Part shown: positions 11,011 to 22,565 of the stretch, piece by piece
Layout of the letters: every line of letters starts with the position of its first letter
Position numbering within the stretch: the stretch's first letter is position 1
Assembly (NCBI GenBank): GCA_000231825.2
Contig: JH720295.1
Coordinates: 1,557,736-1,621,735, forward strand
Reading direction: 5' to 3'
Source: Tetrahymena elliotti 4EA
Taxonomy: Eukaryota; Ciliophora; Oligohymenophorea; Hymenostomatida; Tetrahymenidae
DNA: 64,000 nt
Program-made: the position numbers and the translations under genes
The notes under the pieces: generated by a model
Databases searched by the model: none
What the model was told of the DNA's origin: nothing
What the model saw: the letters and a program-made list of their open reading frames with translations, nothing else

Positions 11011-12353
11011 TTAATAGGTGGCATATAATTTGGTGGAATATAATTTGGTGGCATATAATTTGGTGGAATATAATTTGGTGGTATATAATTTGGTGGCATA
11101 AAATTAGGTGGATACTACTACTAATTAAACTATTAGTATAAGTTATTTTAAGGAGAAATGGCACCATAATTTTAGGAATTAAATTATTATTATTCTGGGT
11201 AACCTAATTGGTCTTCTTTGAAAGAATTATCTATTTAGAGTTCTGGAGATTTATTTAAGAATTGACTTTCTGTAATTCCCTTTGTAGAGACTTGAATGTT
11301 CCTCAAAGGAGCTTTATCACTATATTGGTCTTTAAATGAAAAGTAATCTTTCTCATACTAGATTAGCTCAAAGAAATAGGATTAGCTGGTAGGATTCATT
11401 TATTATATTCTAGGTCCATGAAGTATTTCATTGAAATAATTTACTTAGATTATATTGATTTCTTTATTATTGGTAGTATCTAATAACTTTGATTAACCTT
11501 GACCACATCTTTTGCCCTCCGAGAAATATCCAACAAACTTTTCGTTTTAATTATTTTAGTTGAAGAATTATATTTCACCATATCCCCATTCTTTATTTTC
11601 ATGATATTCACCTAAATAGTACTAAAATCCATTCAATATTAGAATCCCTCTTCCATGGCGCATATTATCTTTAACATACCCAAAATAAAGAGCTGATGGT
11701 TCAGTTTTGTAGATGATAAGAGCTCTACCAGTAAATTTTCCATTCTCATCTTTCTGTCCAACAATTAGTGATTTTGGTCTATCTTCTTAAACCAAAATTG
11801 AGGAAGAAAAATTTTCATATTGTTGGTTGTTGAAGATGAATTTTTTAAGCTAATTTCTCATAAAGTCAGGGATACCAAAATTATCGAAATAGGGAGTGAA
11901 GTCTATATCAATCTAAGAATTATTTTAACATGGTTTATTGATATTTTAAGAAATACAATCGAAAAACTAATTTATAGCTAAGATTGGGCCTGATTGCAAT
12001 TATTAAATGCTTGATGTATCTCTTCTCAAAAATTGCTGGAATTGTATTCTCATATTTTACTTCTCGATTTGAATTTAATCTAAAACATTATTTAGGCTTT
12101 TTTCAAATTGCTAGTCAAAGTTTGTAAGAGCTTAATTGATAGAGTTTTCTAATTGGAACTATTAGTTATTAATGGGATTAGCATTTTGCTAATTAATTTC
12201 ATTTGGATAATTTGGATAGATCTAAACTTGATTTTCATGCAATTTATGATCCTATATGCAGTTGGAGCAAATTTCAAATTTACACCTAAAGTAATTACAT
12301 CTTCCAATAAATTTAGAATAATGAACTTTATCTGTGCATAATTCCTAATTCAT
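10911..12353 (-). CDS. B-box zinc-finger / MORN-repeat protein
   Basis: Single exon, 480 codons from ATG at 12353 to TGA at 10913-10911, with TAA and TAG as Gln. Residues 5-40 carry a Cys/His set that fits a B-box: C..., C-x4-C-x4-C-x2-C-x3-H-x2-H within CNYFRC...CSNCIQDHKLH. A Gln/Asn-rich, coiled-coil-like middle follows (residues about 60-130). Residues about 205-290 hold at least three MORN repeats (YFGYVKDNMRHGRG, YYLGEYHENKEWGYG, KFVGYFSEGKRCGQG). The C terminus ends in a Pro/Asn/Tyr repeat (PPNYM/PPNYI). MORN proteins commonly sit at membranes or cytoskeleton and B-boxes mediate protein contacts, so a scaffold role is an inference. A shorter paralog lies at 14126-15409. Confidence 0.8.
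11017..11111 (-). repeat. 15-bp coding repeat (PPNYM/PPNYI)
   Basis: Six consecutive 15-bp units inside the MORN gene. They encode PPNYM or PPNYI, with PPNFM at one end and a clipped PPI at the other. The period is a multiple of three, so changes in copy number keep the frame. Confidence 0.9.
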
Positions 12354-12957
12354 TTTATTGTCTTTATGGATGAAATAGATTGGTTGGTTGGTTGACTGAC
12401 CGACTAACTTTCCTTTTTAATATATTTTTTTTAGATTTTTATACTTTTAATTAGATTTTTAATTAATTGGTTTCTCACAAAATACAAAAGAGATTTAGGC
12501 AAGCTTGATTGATTTTCCTTTTTTTTTGATTTAAATTTTATATAAAATGTGTTAGAATATGAGTATTTTTCATCAACAATAGATAGAAAAAGGAAAAAAA
12601 AGTATTTGCATGCAAACATTTTAGTATAAGATACCTTCCTTATCTAAATTAAACTAATTTTTATAACCTTCTACAAATTATTCTAAATAGTCATTTAGAT
12701 TAAAAACATATTGGCATTTATTATTATTATTATAAAATCCAAATAAATAATTTTTGATTTAAATAAAATAATTTTATATGAATAAATGTAATAATTTCTT
12801 AATTTTGTAGCAAATATTTAATTTTATTTAACTTGATGATATAGCTTAGTAGAATAAAATAAAAAAGAGGCTTTAAAAGAAGAAAAATAACTTTAAAAAT
12901 AAATAAGAAAAAAGTAGATTTTTTAAAGAGTTTAACAAGAAAACTGAAATTAGTTTT
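12354..12957. other. Divergent spacer before the PEX11-like relic
   Basis: Contains a short run of TTGG tetranucleotide units near 12380. An ATG at 12778 is in frame with the PEX11-like reading frame, but the intervening 60 codons are Lys/Gln-rich and unlike the family, so I did not use it as the start. Confidence 0.45.
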
Positions 12958-13656
12958 ATGGGATAAAGCTTACATTCAGCATAAAAGCTACCAAATTTTT
13001 TGTCCACAACTTAAGGGACTGATAAAAGTCTTCAATTAACTTAATATATTGCATTATATTTATCATCAGTTAAAAAGGATGAAAATGATGTTCGTGGAAA
13101 ACTATAGAACTTATTTAGTGATATGGAAAAGATTAGAGTCGCTTTAGTTTTAGTAAATCCTTGAAACTATTAAAAAAATAGTTTTCTCTTAAAACAATAA
13201 ACCCTAAGAAACTATACTCTTGTTAATTGTAAAAGTTATTAAATATCTTTACATGATGCTTTTTAATATTTTCAATTAGTTATTATGGATTTAAAATAAT
13301 ACAGTTGTTAAATTTAAGATCCCCTTTGACAAAGAAGAGTAGGAGAAATAGATTGAATTTTATGCTACAGCTCTTTTACTTTTAATTTTATTTGAGTTAT
13401 TATATCTACTATGTACAGTCTTATACGAAAAATGAATTCAAACGCTAATGATGGCGAAAGAGCTTAGTAAATATTAAAGTAGCAATATTATTTGGAAATA
13501 AAGAAGTGCCTAATAAAAATAGTTAGAGTTATCCTTAATTTAATAGTTTTATTTTGGCATTTTTGTTATGATTATCGTCTTAAAAAGGATACTTGGGTTG
13601 CATTTACTGGAATTAGATCATCTTTAATAGCTTGCATGTAACATTGGTCAAATTGA
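12958..13656 (+). pseudogene. PEX11: PEX11-like peroxisome biogenesis protein, three frame breaks
   Basis: The N-terminal PEX11 signature is clear in the first frame (LPNFLSTTQGTDKSLQLTQY, then KLQNLFSDME). Continuing the protein needs three steps, each equivalent to one lost base. Near 13127-13131 it moves into SRFSFSKSLKLLKKQFS. Near 13235-13245 it moves into IKYLYMMLFNIFNQLLW and an acidic loop. Near 13390-13400 it moves into YSLIRKMNSN and the C-terminal block VILNLIVLFWHFC...GIRSSLIACMQHW, stopping at TGA 13654-13656. Together these cover the whole family in order: N-terminal domain, central membrane-associated helices and the C-terminal hydrophobic helix with the 'G-x-x-S-S' motif. PEX11 proteins shape and divide peroxisomes. 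The first two breaks lie at A tracts, so assembly error is possible; otherwise this is a young pseudogene. No GT-AG intron repairs them all. Confidence 0.7.
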
Positions 13657-14125
13657 TATAAAATATTTCAATAAAATATATAATGTTATTTAAGAATTGT
13701 TTTTATCAAAGAAATAAGACCTTGATGAACTGATAGATATAGAGAGATAAAAATAAAAAATTCAAAATAGAAAATATTATTGAATTAAAATTAGTAAATA
13801 TTTAAATCAAATTTAAATTAGAATTTTTGGATATTTTTAGTTAAAAAAGTAATTAAAAACGTTTCCAATTTTTTAATCAATCTTTTCATAATCTAAACCC
13901 AATTATTTAAACAATTTTATAACTTACTACATAATAGACCCAAAATCATAGGTTTTGTTTGGTTTTTTTAATAAACGTGTTTAATATATTGAGCTGTAAT
14001 TTGTTAACATTGAACGACCTATTTTTTAAATCCTTTTTTAAATATATCTTCCTCAACATTTTCAGTTTAAAAATTCAGATTCCAAATAAATTTCTGATAT
14101 TTATTTAATCTCTTAAGTTTTTAGA
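13657..14125. other. Short AT-rich spacer
   Basis: Between the end of the PEX11-like frame and the 3' limit of the second MORN gene. No coding or structural signal seen. Confidence 0.5.
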
Positions 14126-15409
14126 TCATATAAATATTAATTGCAAATTTTGAAAGTAAAGAAAAATTTTTTGTAAAATATTTGGGTTTTTTAAAAATCC
14201 TAATTTTTTATGAAAATCCTCTATCCCCTCATAAAAAATTCTTATTTATAATTTGTTTTACACTTCATTTTTTTTATAAAAATGTATTTCCATTTACAAT
14301 ACAGAGTCAGAGATAATATAAAAATGAGAAATATTAATATAAATTTTAAAATGACTTCTCCATCGTTCATTATTAAATTAATTTGTTAAAATAAGTTTGT
14401 TGTGCTACGTTATTTGTAAATTATTCTAAGATGGTTGTTAATAAACTTATGGGTGATTCGCATAAAAAACAAAATCTATTTAAAGAGGTGGACACTTATT
14501 TAACTCTTGGGACTCTAAATTTCCTTTTGTACTAACTTATATTGCTCTCAACACACCTTTATCGCTAAATTAATCTTTAAATGAAAAGTAATCTTTATTG
14601 TATTAATTTAGTTGAAAAATATTTGTTGAGGTATAGGTCTCTTGAACTTTAGGTCCATGAAGAAATCCATTAAAAATATTCACATGAGAATATCTAATTT
14701 CTTAATTAGTTTGTGTATTTTAAATAAACGACTAGCCTTCACCACATCTTTTTCCTTAAGAAAAATAGCCTACAAACTTTTCTGGATTTTGATCACTATT
14801 TATAAATTACATTTCTCCATATCCCCATTCATAATTCTCATAGTATTCACCTAGATAATATTAGAATCTATTGAGAACAAGAATACCAGCTCCATGGCGT
14901 TGATTATTCTTCATGTATCCTAAATAAATAGCTGTTGGATTAGTCTTGTAGATGATCAGAGCTCTACCTGTGAAATTACCTGATTAATCTCTTTATCCAA
15001 CAATAATTGATTTTTATCTATCTTCTTCAATCAAGAATGGAAAACTTTAATTTTCATATACATTCCTGTTAAAACTAAATTTATTGAGAATGTCAACCAT
15101 AAAATCTTTAATTTAAAATTTATTTAAATAATATATAAAATCTAATTATGGTTAAACTGGTTATGAATTGTCTTAATTTTATTTTAAACACTCTTATAAG
15201 TGCTAAAATAGTTAATTTATAGGTTCAATTGGAGACGAACCAAAACCCTACTAAAGTTAAACATTTTCTAGTAAAAAAGTATGAAAGCTTTTTTTCATAA
15301 TTTATCTTTCAAGGTTAATAGCTGAAAGAATATTTTAAATATTTTAATCAAATTGTCTATCGAAGTTATTAAGAGCTTACTGTACATCTGCATAATAACC
15401 CATATTCAT
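14126..15409 (-). CDS. MORN-repeat paralog lacking the B-box
   Basis: Open from the ATG at 15409 to TGA at 14128-14126 (427 codons). It aligns with the gene at 10911-12353 from the ALNNFDRQFD block (ALTNFDQQFE there) through the MORN region (YLGYMKNNQRHGAG, YYLGEYYENYEWGYG, KFVGYFSQGKRCGEG) and on to the KDYFSFKDQFSDKG block. The N-terminal B-box exon equivalent is absent. Sequence upstream of 15409 is open but not recognisably Cys/His-rich. The last ~100 codons, beyond about 14430, lose similarity and become AT-biased, so the native stop may have been lost. Either a functional short paralog or an early-stage pseudogene; the intact MORN core favours function or recent loss. Confidence 0.6.
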
Positions 15410-16533
15410 ATTCAATTCCCCTAATTTATAAATAATTATTATACATCTAATTAAATAAACTACATACTTATGAATAATTCATCTTAAATTTAAAATATTT
15501 AAAGATAATTTATAAACAATTCTGTAGTAAAAAAGATAAATCTAAAAATATGATTACCTTATCTAAACATTCTATCTAGAGAGCACTAAAAAATAATATT
15601 TTATTTATCTTAATGAATTACTTATTTTTAGAATTAATAATTAAAAATAATTAGTTTTTAATATCTTTTTATTCAATATTATTTCTAAGAAGTTAGTATT
15701 TAACCTTTTTCCACTATTTTTTTTAATAAAAGAATCAATAAACACCAATCTTTATTGAACAAAATCCTTATTTCTTCAATAATTAGTATTTAGATGGATA
15801 GCTTATATCTAAATTTTATTAAATCTTCTCAAATGATAATAAATAAAATTCCATCTTTTCTAAATAAATATTTTTTTTACTCATTTTAAATATAATTGTC
15901 TGGTGGCTGCCATTTACCTTCTATCCATTTCAAATATAGTTTTTGAATTTATTTAAATATTCTAACTAGATAACTAGTAAAAATAAGATTGGAGATATGG
16001 AGAAAAGATTATTTTGACTAATCATGAATTTTTGATATTCTATCTTATTCATATAGAAGATTATCTTTAACAAAAGTATGTTTAAAATTTAAATTTTAAA
16101 AGAATAGAATTTGTGCTTTAATCTTAATCATAATAAAGTAAATATTTTAATTTTGAATTTTACCAAAAATAAAAGAAAAACTATCTTCTGAACATAATGG
16201 AATTTGATAATTTCTTTGATATTTTACTAAGAATATCAGTAGGGCAAAAATTTTTACTTATTTAAGAAATATTTTAAATTTATGTAATTGTTGATTTAAA
16301 AATTTTTATTTTTTTTATTAGTCTTTTAATCAATTATATAGTATTTTGAGAAAGCTATTTTTTTTAATATCAAAGATTGAACAAAAAATTAGTTAATAAA
16401 TATGATTTATTTCATATGAGACAAGTGATGATTGATAATAAAAGACTGGTTAGTAATATAATATTTACATAAAAGATAATATACTTATAAATTTATTATA
16501 AAATCTAGTTTAGATAAATTTGTTTGAATTAAA
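15410..16533. other. Intergenic, possible decayed exon
   Basis: AT-rich. On the minus strand near 15940-15880 a short coding-like run (KWIEGKWQPPDNY) stands out in composition, but it is not followed by a sustained frame and matches no family I recognise. It could be a remnant of the lost 5' part of the MORN paralog or of another gene. Confidence 0.35.
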
Positions 16534-18301
16534 TCAAGCTTCCTATTCCATTTCTTCATATTTAAACTTTTTGGTATCAGTAGATAATTAGACGAATTCT
16601 CTTTCCAAACCTTTGATTCTAGCTATATATTTTTTGATTATATTTTATATAACGAATATAAAGATAAATATAGCTAAGACTGTTGCTAGAGCAATGATTA
16701 CTATAAGCAATCCATTACTTTCATCTACAATGACATTTTCTACATCAAGAGTAATATCTTGAGAAATTAAACACTCTCTCCAAATATCTAATTATTAAAA
16801 TTACAATTATTTAATATTTGCATAAATACTATTTTATGAATTACTGCTACTGTTTTCGCTTGGACAGAAGTTTGAATAGAAAGAGACTTAGTAACTGTAT
16901 AAACCCAAATCATTCTCAGTTTTAGGTTGACAAATAAGCTGAGGTGCTTTAACATTTAATTAACTTAATTCATAGCCTTAATTGAAGAAAGACAAAACAA
17001 AGAATTGATTGTCTCTTTAGTTATATTAGCTGAAATCTTTTGAAAGAGGAATAATAGTATTTGTTTTCTCTTTTGTCAAAAAATCAGGAACTCTATTGAA
17101 ATAATTCTTTTCTAAGTTCTAAAAAGTAGAATGATAACTTAAAGCATGAGTAGATTTTCCTTAAAACAAAGCAAAGTGATCGAAGGCAATAACTTTGCTT
17201 CTTTCTGCCTCTAATAATCTTATAGGTTAATCGATATCGTGGACATACTTACTAGTAGATGATGTATTCTCTTTAAGATAAACTGCAATACCCTAATTAA
17301 TTAAAAAAAAATATTATTGAATTTAAATTACTTTTTATTTATTTAATTTAATTTACAATTTAAGTACTGAGTTTCTAAGAAAGAACAACTATTGTTATTT
17401 GGTTATTCAGATTTTCATACAAGGAAAAAGAGTAGCCATTAGTTACTTTTGAAATTTGATAATTCAATGTAGTAAATTTATCATCTGTAATAAATATGCC
17501 ATTATGGTAATCTAAAACAAAGAACTAATTAGTCTTTTTAGAGTAGTAGATATCTGTAACATCACACTCATTTTTTTATTCTTCACTGCCAAATACACTA
17601 ATTTTACTCTATGACTATATTACAATATTATCTGAAACATCAACTTATATCTTTACTTAAAGCAATCCTTCCTTTCTTAAAGGAACATAAAGAGTTTCAT
17701 CAACATAAATTGCATTTTTAGTCATTTGCTCAAAAGTTACATCTTTGGTTGTCAATACTTTTTTGGTTTTTAAATCAAAGATGTAGAGAGAGTTTCTCAA
17801 TATTATAAATGCCTTATCATGATCCTTTTCAAGAATTATTGGCTAATAGTCAAGTGTTTCATTAATACCTAAATTAACTGAGTTAATGAAGTTCAGCTTC
17901 TATGTACTTTTATTCATTTAAAACACACTAACCATTCCTTATTTTGAAACGCTAATAAAATCAGATCCAATCAGTTGGAAAACTAAGATTTCATCCTTTT
18001 CTGAAAGTTTCATTTCATTAAAATCAAAATTTTACTCATATTTTGCACTTGACTCAATAGTTCTTTATTTTACTTGACAAAAATCGCTGCTGCTATCTGA
18101 TGTACTTGCGAAATCCATAAAATAAGCATGTTTAAAAATATCAACACTAAAATTGAAAAGTAATTTTTAATTCAATATGATATTAGAAGAAATATTTTGT
18201 TGCTTCTCTAATTTTTATTCTACTTATTGAGCAAGAGAAAGAGATATAAAGCTATAGGTCATGGCTATTAAAAAGCCTAAATTGAAACATTTGATTTGCA
18301 T
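16534..18301 (-). CDS. Type I membrane protein of unknown function
   Basis: Two exons: 18301-17357 (315 codons) and 17292-16534, joined across a phase-0 GT-AG intron at 17356-17293 (64 nt); 567 residues. A signal peptide (ending near SLSLAQ) is followed by a large extracellular or lumenal region with repeated strand-rich segments (IYVDETLYVPLRKEGLL, DIYYSKKTNQFFVLDYHNG), suggestive of a beta-propeller-like fold. There are few cysteines. One membrane helix (about residues 515-537, LLIVIIALATVLAIFIFIFV) precedes a short charged cytoplasmic tail. The layout is that of a receptor or sorting protein, but no family is recognised. The next gene upstream is the cyclin ending at 18765 on the same strand. 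Confidence 0.75.
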
Positions 18302-18764
18302 TTGAACCTTATTTTTGTTAGCTATTTTTAAATTTAAGACTTCCTTTTTAAAGAATTAAATGCTTATTTTTTAATTAATTTAATAAACATAACAACCTTT
18401 TGAAGTTTGTACCATCCTATTTAAATTTACATGCAAACCACCTATTACCAAAAATGATTTGACAAAAATCAAAACAAAAAACAAAAAAGTATGAGTCTTT
18501 TTAATTCTGCTGCTCTTGTAAGTTAACTGATATATAAAAAACTTCAAATATCTTCTTTTAATAAAAATCCAATTACAAAATAGTAAAATTATACCATTTA
18601 ATTAGATTCAATAGATTGCAAATCCCATCTTTTAATAAAAATCCACATCACACAAATAGTAAAATTGTACCAATTAATTAGATTAGATAGATAGTAATAT
18701 TATCATTAATTATTACTATCATATCAAATTTATAAAGAAGTAGACAATAATTGTTATTTTTAAT
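18302..18764. other. Spacer with a duplicated ~80-bp segment
   Basis: Two adjacent stretches, about 18540-18615 and 18620-18690, are similar (each with a CTTTTAATAAAAATCC-like block followed by an AGTAAAATT-ACC-ATTAATTAGATT-like tail). This is a small degenerate tandem duplication between two minus-strand genes. No gene seen. Confidence 0.5.
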
Positions 18765-20712
18765 TCAAGATTTAAGCATAGCTATTATATTGTTAAAATG
18801 CATAAGTGGCTCTTTGAAATCATCCTCACTCTAAATATTTGTATTATATCTCTCATTGAAAAATTTCCACCATGGTTAGCCATTATAATCAGGAAATGCC
18901 ACACGTTCATTTTACTAAGCTTTTTTTAGTGCTGTTAGTGTTAATTAGATAGGTGTATAATAAAGACACAAACTAGAGCGGTAAATATCATTACCCCACA
19001 ATTAAACAGTATTTAGCAGCCTCTCAATGCTCTCTATTTTTTCTTCCTTTATTATTTCTTACTTTGTATCACCTTCTATCTTTGATTCTTCCTTCAGTTT
19101 CCTTTATTATAAATATTCTATACATCAATTATCATCGAAAAATAATAAGTTTCAATAAAATAGTAAACTACTAAATAAATGAATAATATTCAATTTAAAT
19201 ATTTCTTTAAAAATATATCATTCAAACTCATTAAGTTAGAATAATCATTCCTAAAATCATTTTAATTTTCCACAAAAACTTAAACTCTTTGTTTATTCTT
19301 AACAAAGCTGGTTGGTACTTGTAACCAAAAGATACAAAACAGAAAAGAAAAACTTTAATTAATTTTAAGAAAAGTTCTTTCTTAATTCGATCAAATTTTT
19401 TGATAGATTAAATTACTCATCATCGAATTTGTAAATTTACTAAAAATTCTTAAACAAAAATTAGTTTTGATTTTGTTTTACTTCTACAGTAAAACCAATT
19501 AGAATTTATTGTTCTTAAAAACAAACTTTCTAAAAAATAAAAAAAAAAGTTTGATCAAGTTCTCAAAAAATTAAAATTAGTTTTATTTTCAAAAAATTAA
19601 CTTGATTAAAAAAACTTTGGTAAAATCTCTTTTTCTTTTCTGCTCCAAAATTCCAAAAAGAAGAATATTTTATTTCTTTTAATATTTAAATTCTGTGGTC
19701 TTAAAAATAGTGGATAATTGTAACTCATAAAGATAACGTAAAAAATTTTGATTAAATTGCAAATTCATATTTATTTCTACCAAATTCAATCAGAAATGGT
19801 TATTTTTGTTTCTGCTTAAAACTTATTACTTTTTTGAATGAAATTCAATTTAAATAGAAAATAATTTTTTAAAATTGGTATGTGAAGAAAAATTGTAGAG
19901 TTGAATAAATAAAGAAACTAACTACTTTTATTCTTGTAGCTCTTTTTGCCTTAGAATTAGTTCTTTGTAGGACTTAACAAATTGATCTACATATGGAAGA
20001 GCTGTCTCTACAACACAGTCATACCCTTTAAAATAAACCATTTAATATTTGAATAGTAAAATTAATATTTTACCAAAACACACTAAAATATCGTTTTCGA
20101 CTTGTATTAACTTCGCTTTTTCTTGTTATAATCTACTTTTTGGAATTTGTTCTATTATTTACTTCAAAGTCTATTTTCTTAGTGCTTTTGCTTTTTCATC
20201 TAATATACTTATTGAAGCAAGTGCTTTGAAGGCATGAGGCTTAAAAGTATCCTCAACTTTTAAATAATATTGCAAGGCAATATAAAATTCTGCACACATT
20301 TCACTTTTAAACAAAGTATCATCCAATTTTGCTGCTAAAAATAAGCATGTTATTGCATATAAATGATCATCTATTTATTGATTTCTTTTTAATGCTTTAA
20401 TCCTATGGTAGAACACTTGTGCTTTTATATTCTTAATATTTAAAAGTATGTTAAAAATCTAAATATCTTAATAATACTTTATTTTCAATATTTCTTGATA
20501 TAAAATGCTTAATTTTTATTTATTTCACTTACTGTTTGTGCCCCAAGCTTGAGCATATCACTGAAGTAATACTCAAATTCTTCTGCAAACATTTTTATAA
20601 ATTTTGCTACTGAATTTGCATATTTTACATCTTCAATTGACTGCTTCTTGCTTCTATCAGGCCTAATTGTCATCCAATCTTCCTTTGTTAAAAGCCACAT
20701 TCCTCCCGTCAT
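18765..20712 (-). CDS. Cyclin, transcription-cyclin-like (T/K/C type), paralog 1
   Basis: Four exons: 20712-20533, 20458-20074, 20025-19926 and 19101-18765; 333 codons in frame. Introns are 74, 48 and 824 nt, all GT-AG. The N terminus (WLLTKEDW) resembles the start of cyclin T/K. The first cyclin fold includes HRIKALKRNQQIDDHLYAIT and CLFLAAKLDDT, the hallmark ACLFLAAK-type helix. The linker ENDILVCFGYDCVVETALPY matches the family's ExxILxxLGFDLxVExPY. The second fold (LWGNDIYRSSLCLYYTPIQL) is separated by a Lys/Glu-rich insertion. Such cyclins activate CDKs that phosphorylate RNA polymerase II; that role is inferred from family only. The linker intron (phase 1, within FG-Y) is shared with the neighbouring paralog, proving common descent. 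Confidence 0.82.
19102..19925 (-). other. Unusually long (824 nt) cyclin intron
   Basis: Donor GTAGTT at 19925, acceptor AAAG at 19102, phase 2. It is far longer than the other introns in the window (46-159 nt). It holds imperfect inverted segments: AGAAAAGAAAAA near 19341 and its complement near 19633, and a CAAACTTT...AAAGTTTG palindrome near 19525-19555. No open frame or recognisable element inside. Confidence 0.6.
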
Positions 20713-21389
20713 CTAACTTTAAGGAGCCTACTAAAAATTAGACGATATATTACCTTATATTTAAATTTATTATATATTTTGCTATTCTTTTTCCATAAAT
20801 CTACAAGAAAAAAAGTTCAAATAAATATAATCAAATAAATAATTCTTCTCATTCAAAATACTTGATTAATTTCATTCTTTGACTCACTATATTAATTAAT
20901 TTAAATTAATTCTAAAATACCTTTCTTAAAATCTTAAGTAATCAAAAATTTTTGATATTAAAAAAAAGGCATTACTAGTAATAAATTAGTTGTATAAATA
21001 CCTAAAAATTTAAGAAAGAATTTGTAAAAATAGGTATGTGATAAATAAATGTAATTAGCATATATTGATAGCTTAACACTAAATAGAAAAGTATTTGAAA
21101 ATAATTTATTATTGACATCTAAGTCATAAGTAAAATTCCTCTCAAGATTAAAAAATACACAAAATATTTAGAGCCTTAGAAATAGAGCCAAAAAATATAA
21201 AGATAATAATCTTGAGCTATGAATTAATCAAATTTACTTAACATCAAATAAATCTTTATTAAATTAATAATAGATATTTTACAAAATAATAAATAGCATT
21301 TTTTAAATAAATAATTAAAATTTTTGAATATTAATATAGATTTAGGAAATAATGGAGATGAAAAAATGTAGATAAATTATATTTTTAGT
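20713..21389. other. Spacer between the two cyclins
   Basis: AT-rich, 677 bp, no coding signal. It should hold the promoter of the downstream cyclin (start 20712) and the 3' end of the upstream one (stop 21390). Confidence 0.55.
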
Positions 21390-22565
21390 TCAGTTTAAGA
21401 GTTTAGTAAATTCTTTATAGTACTTCATGCAGTCATGTATATCTTCTTTTTAAATTCTTTTTGAAAATATGTACCACCATTCTACTTTTTCTGCAGGTAT
21501 ATCGATATCACAAAAGTCATCATCTTCTTGCTTTAATTCATTTGACTCAATTTGTATATTCGGCAAGTTTAAATTTAATTTCTCTGCAGCCACTTATATA
21601 ATAACTATTGTTAGGATTATAGGGTGATAGTAAAGGCATAAGTTACTCATATACATAGTATTTGAGTTTTCTTCTGCTTACTATAACAAATCTTAAAATA
21701 ATATTTAATCAGTTATGCAAGTGTATTTCTTTTTAAATATTTCTAAGTATTTACTTGTAACTTCAACAACTAAATCATATCCTATTATAAAATATATTAA
21801 TTAAAAAAATATTATTTAGTTATTGAAAAACACAGTAAAACAAATGTGTCTATTTATTATTTTCAAATAAATATCGTTTATACATATTTATTTATTTAAT
21901 TTTATTGGGATGAAATTAAAAGTTAGATTACCTGACATTTATAATATTTCTATTTCTGCATTTTAAAAGTTTTCATGATGCATAGTAATAGCTTTTGGCC
22001 CTAATTTCTATAAATAGGCTTCCTATTATTCTCTAGTATCTAAGCGATTAGGGTCTACATATTTATTAAATTATTAAAGTCTCATTTTCTAAGCTACAAT
22101 TAGAAATGATTTTATTGTGTCTTCTAACCTTCTTTAATGATAGTCATCTTTTGCCATCAACAAAATACTAACAGTACCCATCAAAAATCTATCAAAATTT
22201 TTGAATGATATATTTTAGCAGTATCTCTAGAAAATCACAATTGCCTTTTACACCTTTTGAAAATAAAAATATTTAGCAAATAAACCATAAACCAAAATAT
22301 TAAATTGCTATGGATTAATCAAAGTTAAAATGATTAAATCATTAAAAATTGAGCTAAGTTTGCTGATAAAATAGCTTTTGACAAAAATGTTTACTGTACT
22401 TAATGGCAAATGTAGAGATTCTATTCCTAAACTCATCATAAATTTTATAGATTCTTTACGAAGCTATGCTTCTCTTTTTAAATCTATATTTGCTAAAGTA
22501 TTAGGATTAAACTCCCAACTTTCCTTTGTTAGTAGTTTCATTCTTCCCTATAATATTGAAGACAT
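21390..22565 (-). CDS. Cyclin, transcription-cyclin-like, paralog 2
   Basis: Two exons: 22565-21932 and 21781-21390, intron 150 nt in phase 1; 341 codons. The ATG at 22565 is preferred because it gives MSSILQGRMKLLTKESW, collinear with the paralog's MTGGMWLLTKEDW; the ATG at 22541 is the alternative. The first fold is weaker than usual. Its third helix reads GTVSILLMAKDDYHQRRLED in place of ACLFLAAKxEE, keeping the Lys. The linker EIEILQMSGYDLVVEVTSKY and second fold (MSNLCLYYHPIILTIVIIQV, then EKVEWWYIFSK) follow cyclin T/K closely. The intron sits at the same codon of the linker as intron 2 of the neighbouring cyclin. Divergence of the CDK-contact helix suggests a changed partner or specialised role. 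Confidence 0.8.

Noticed and set aside
12381..12397. TTGG repeats resembling the Tetrahymena chromosome-breakage sequence
   Set aside because: The 15-bp breakage sequence contains AACCAACC followed by TCTTT; the flanking bases here do not match.
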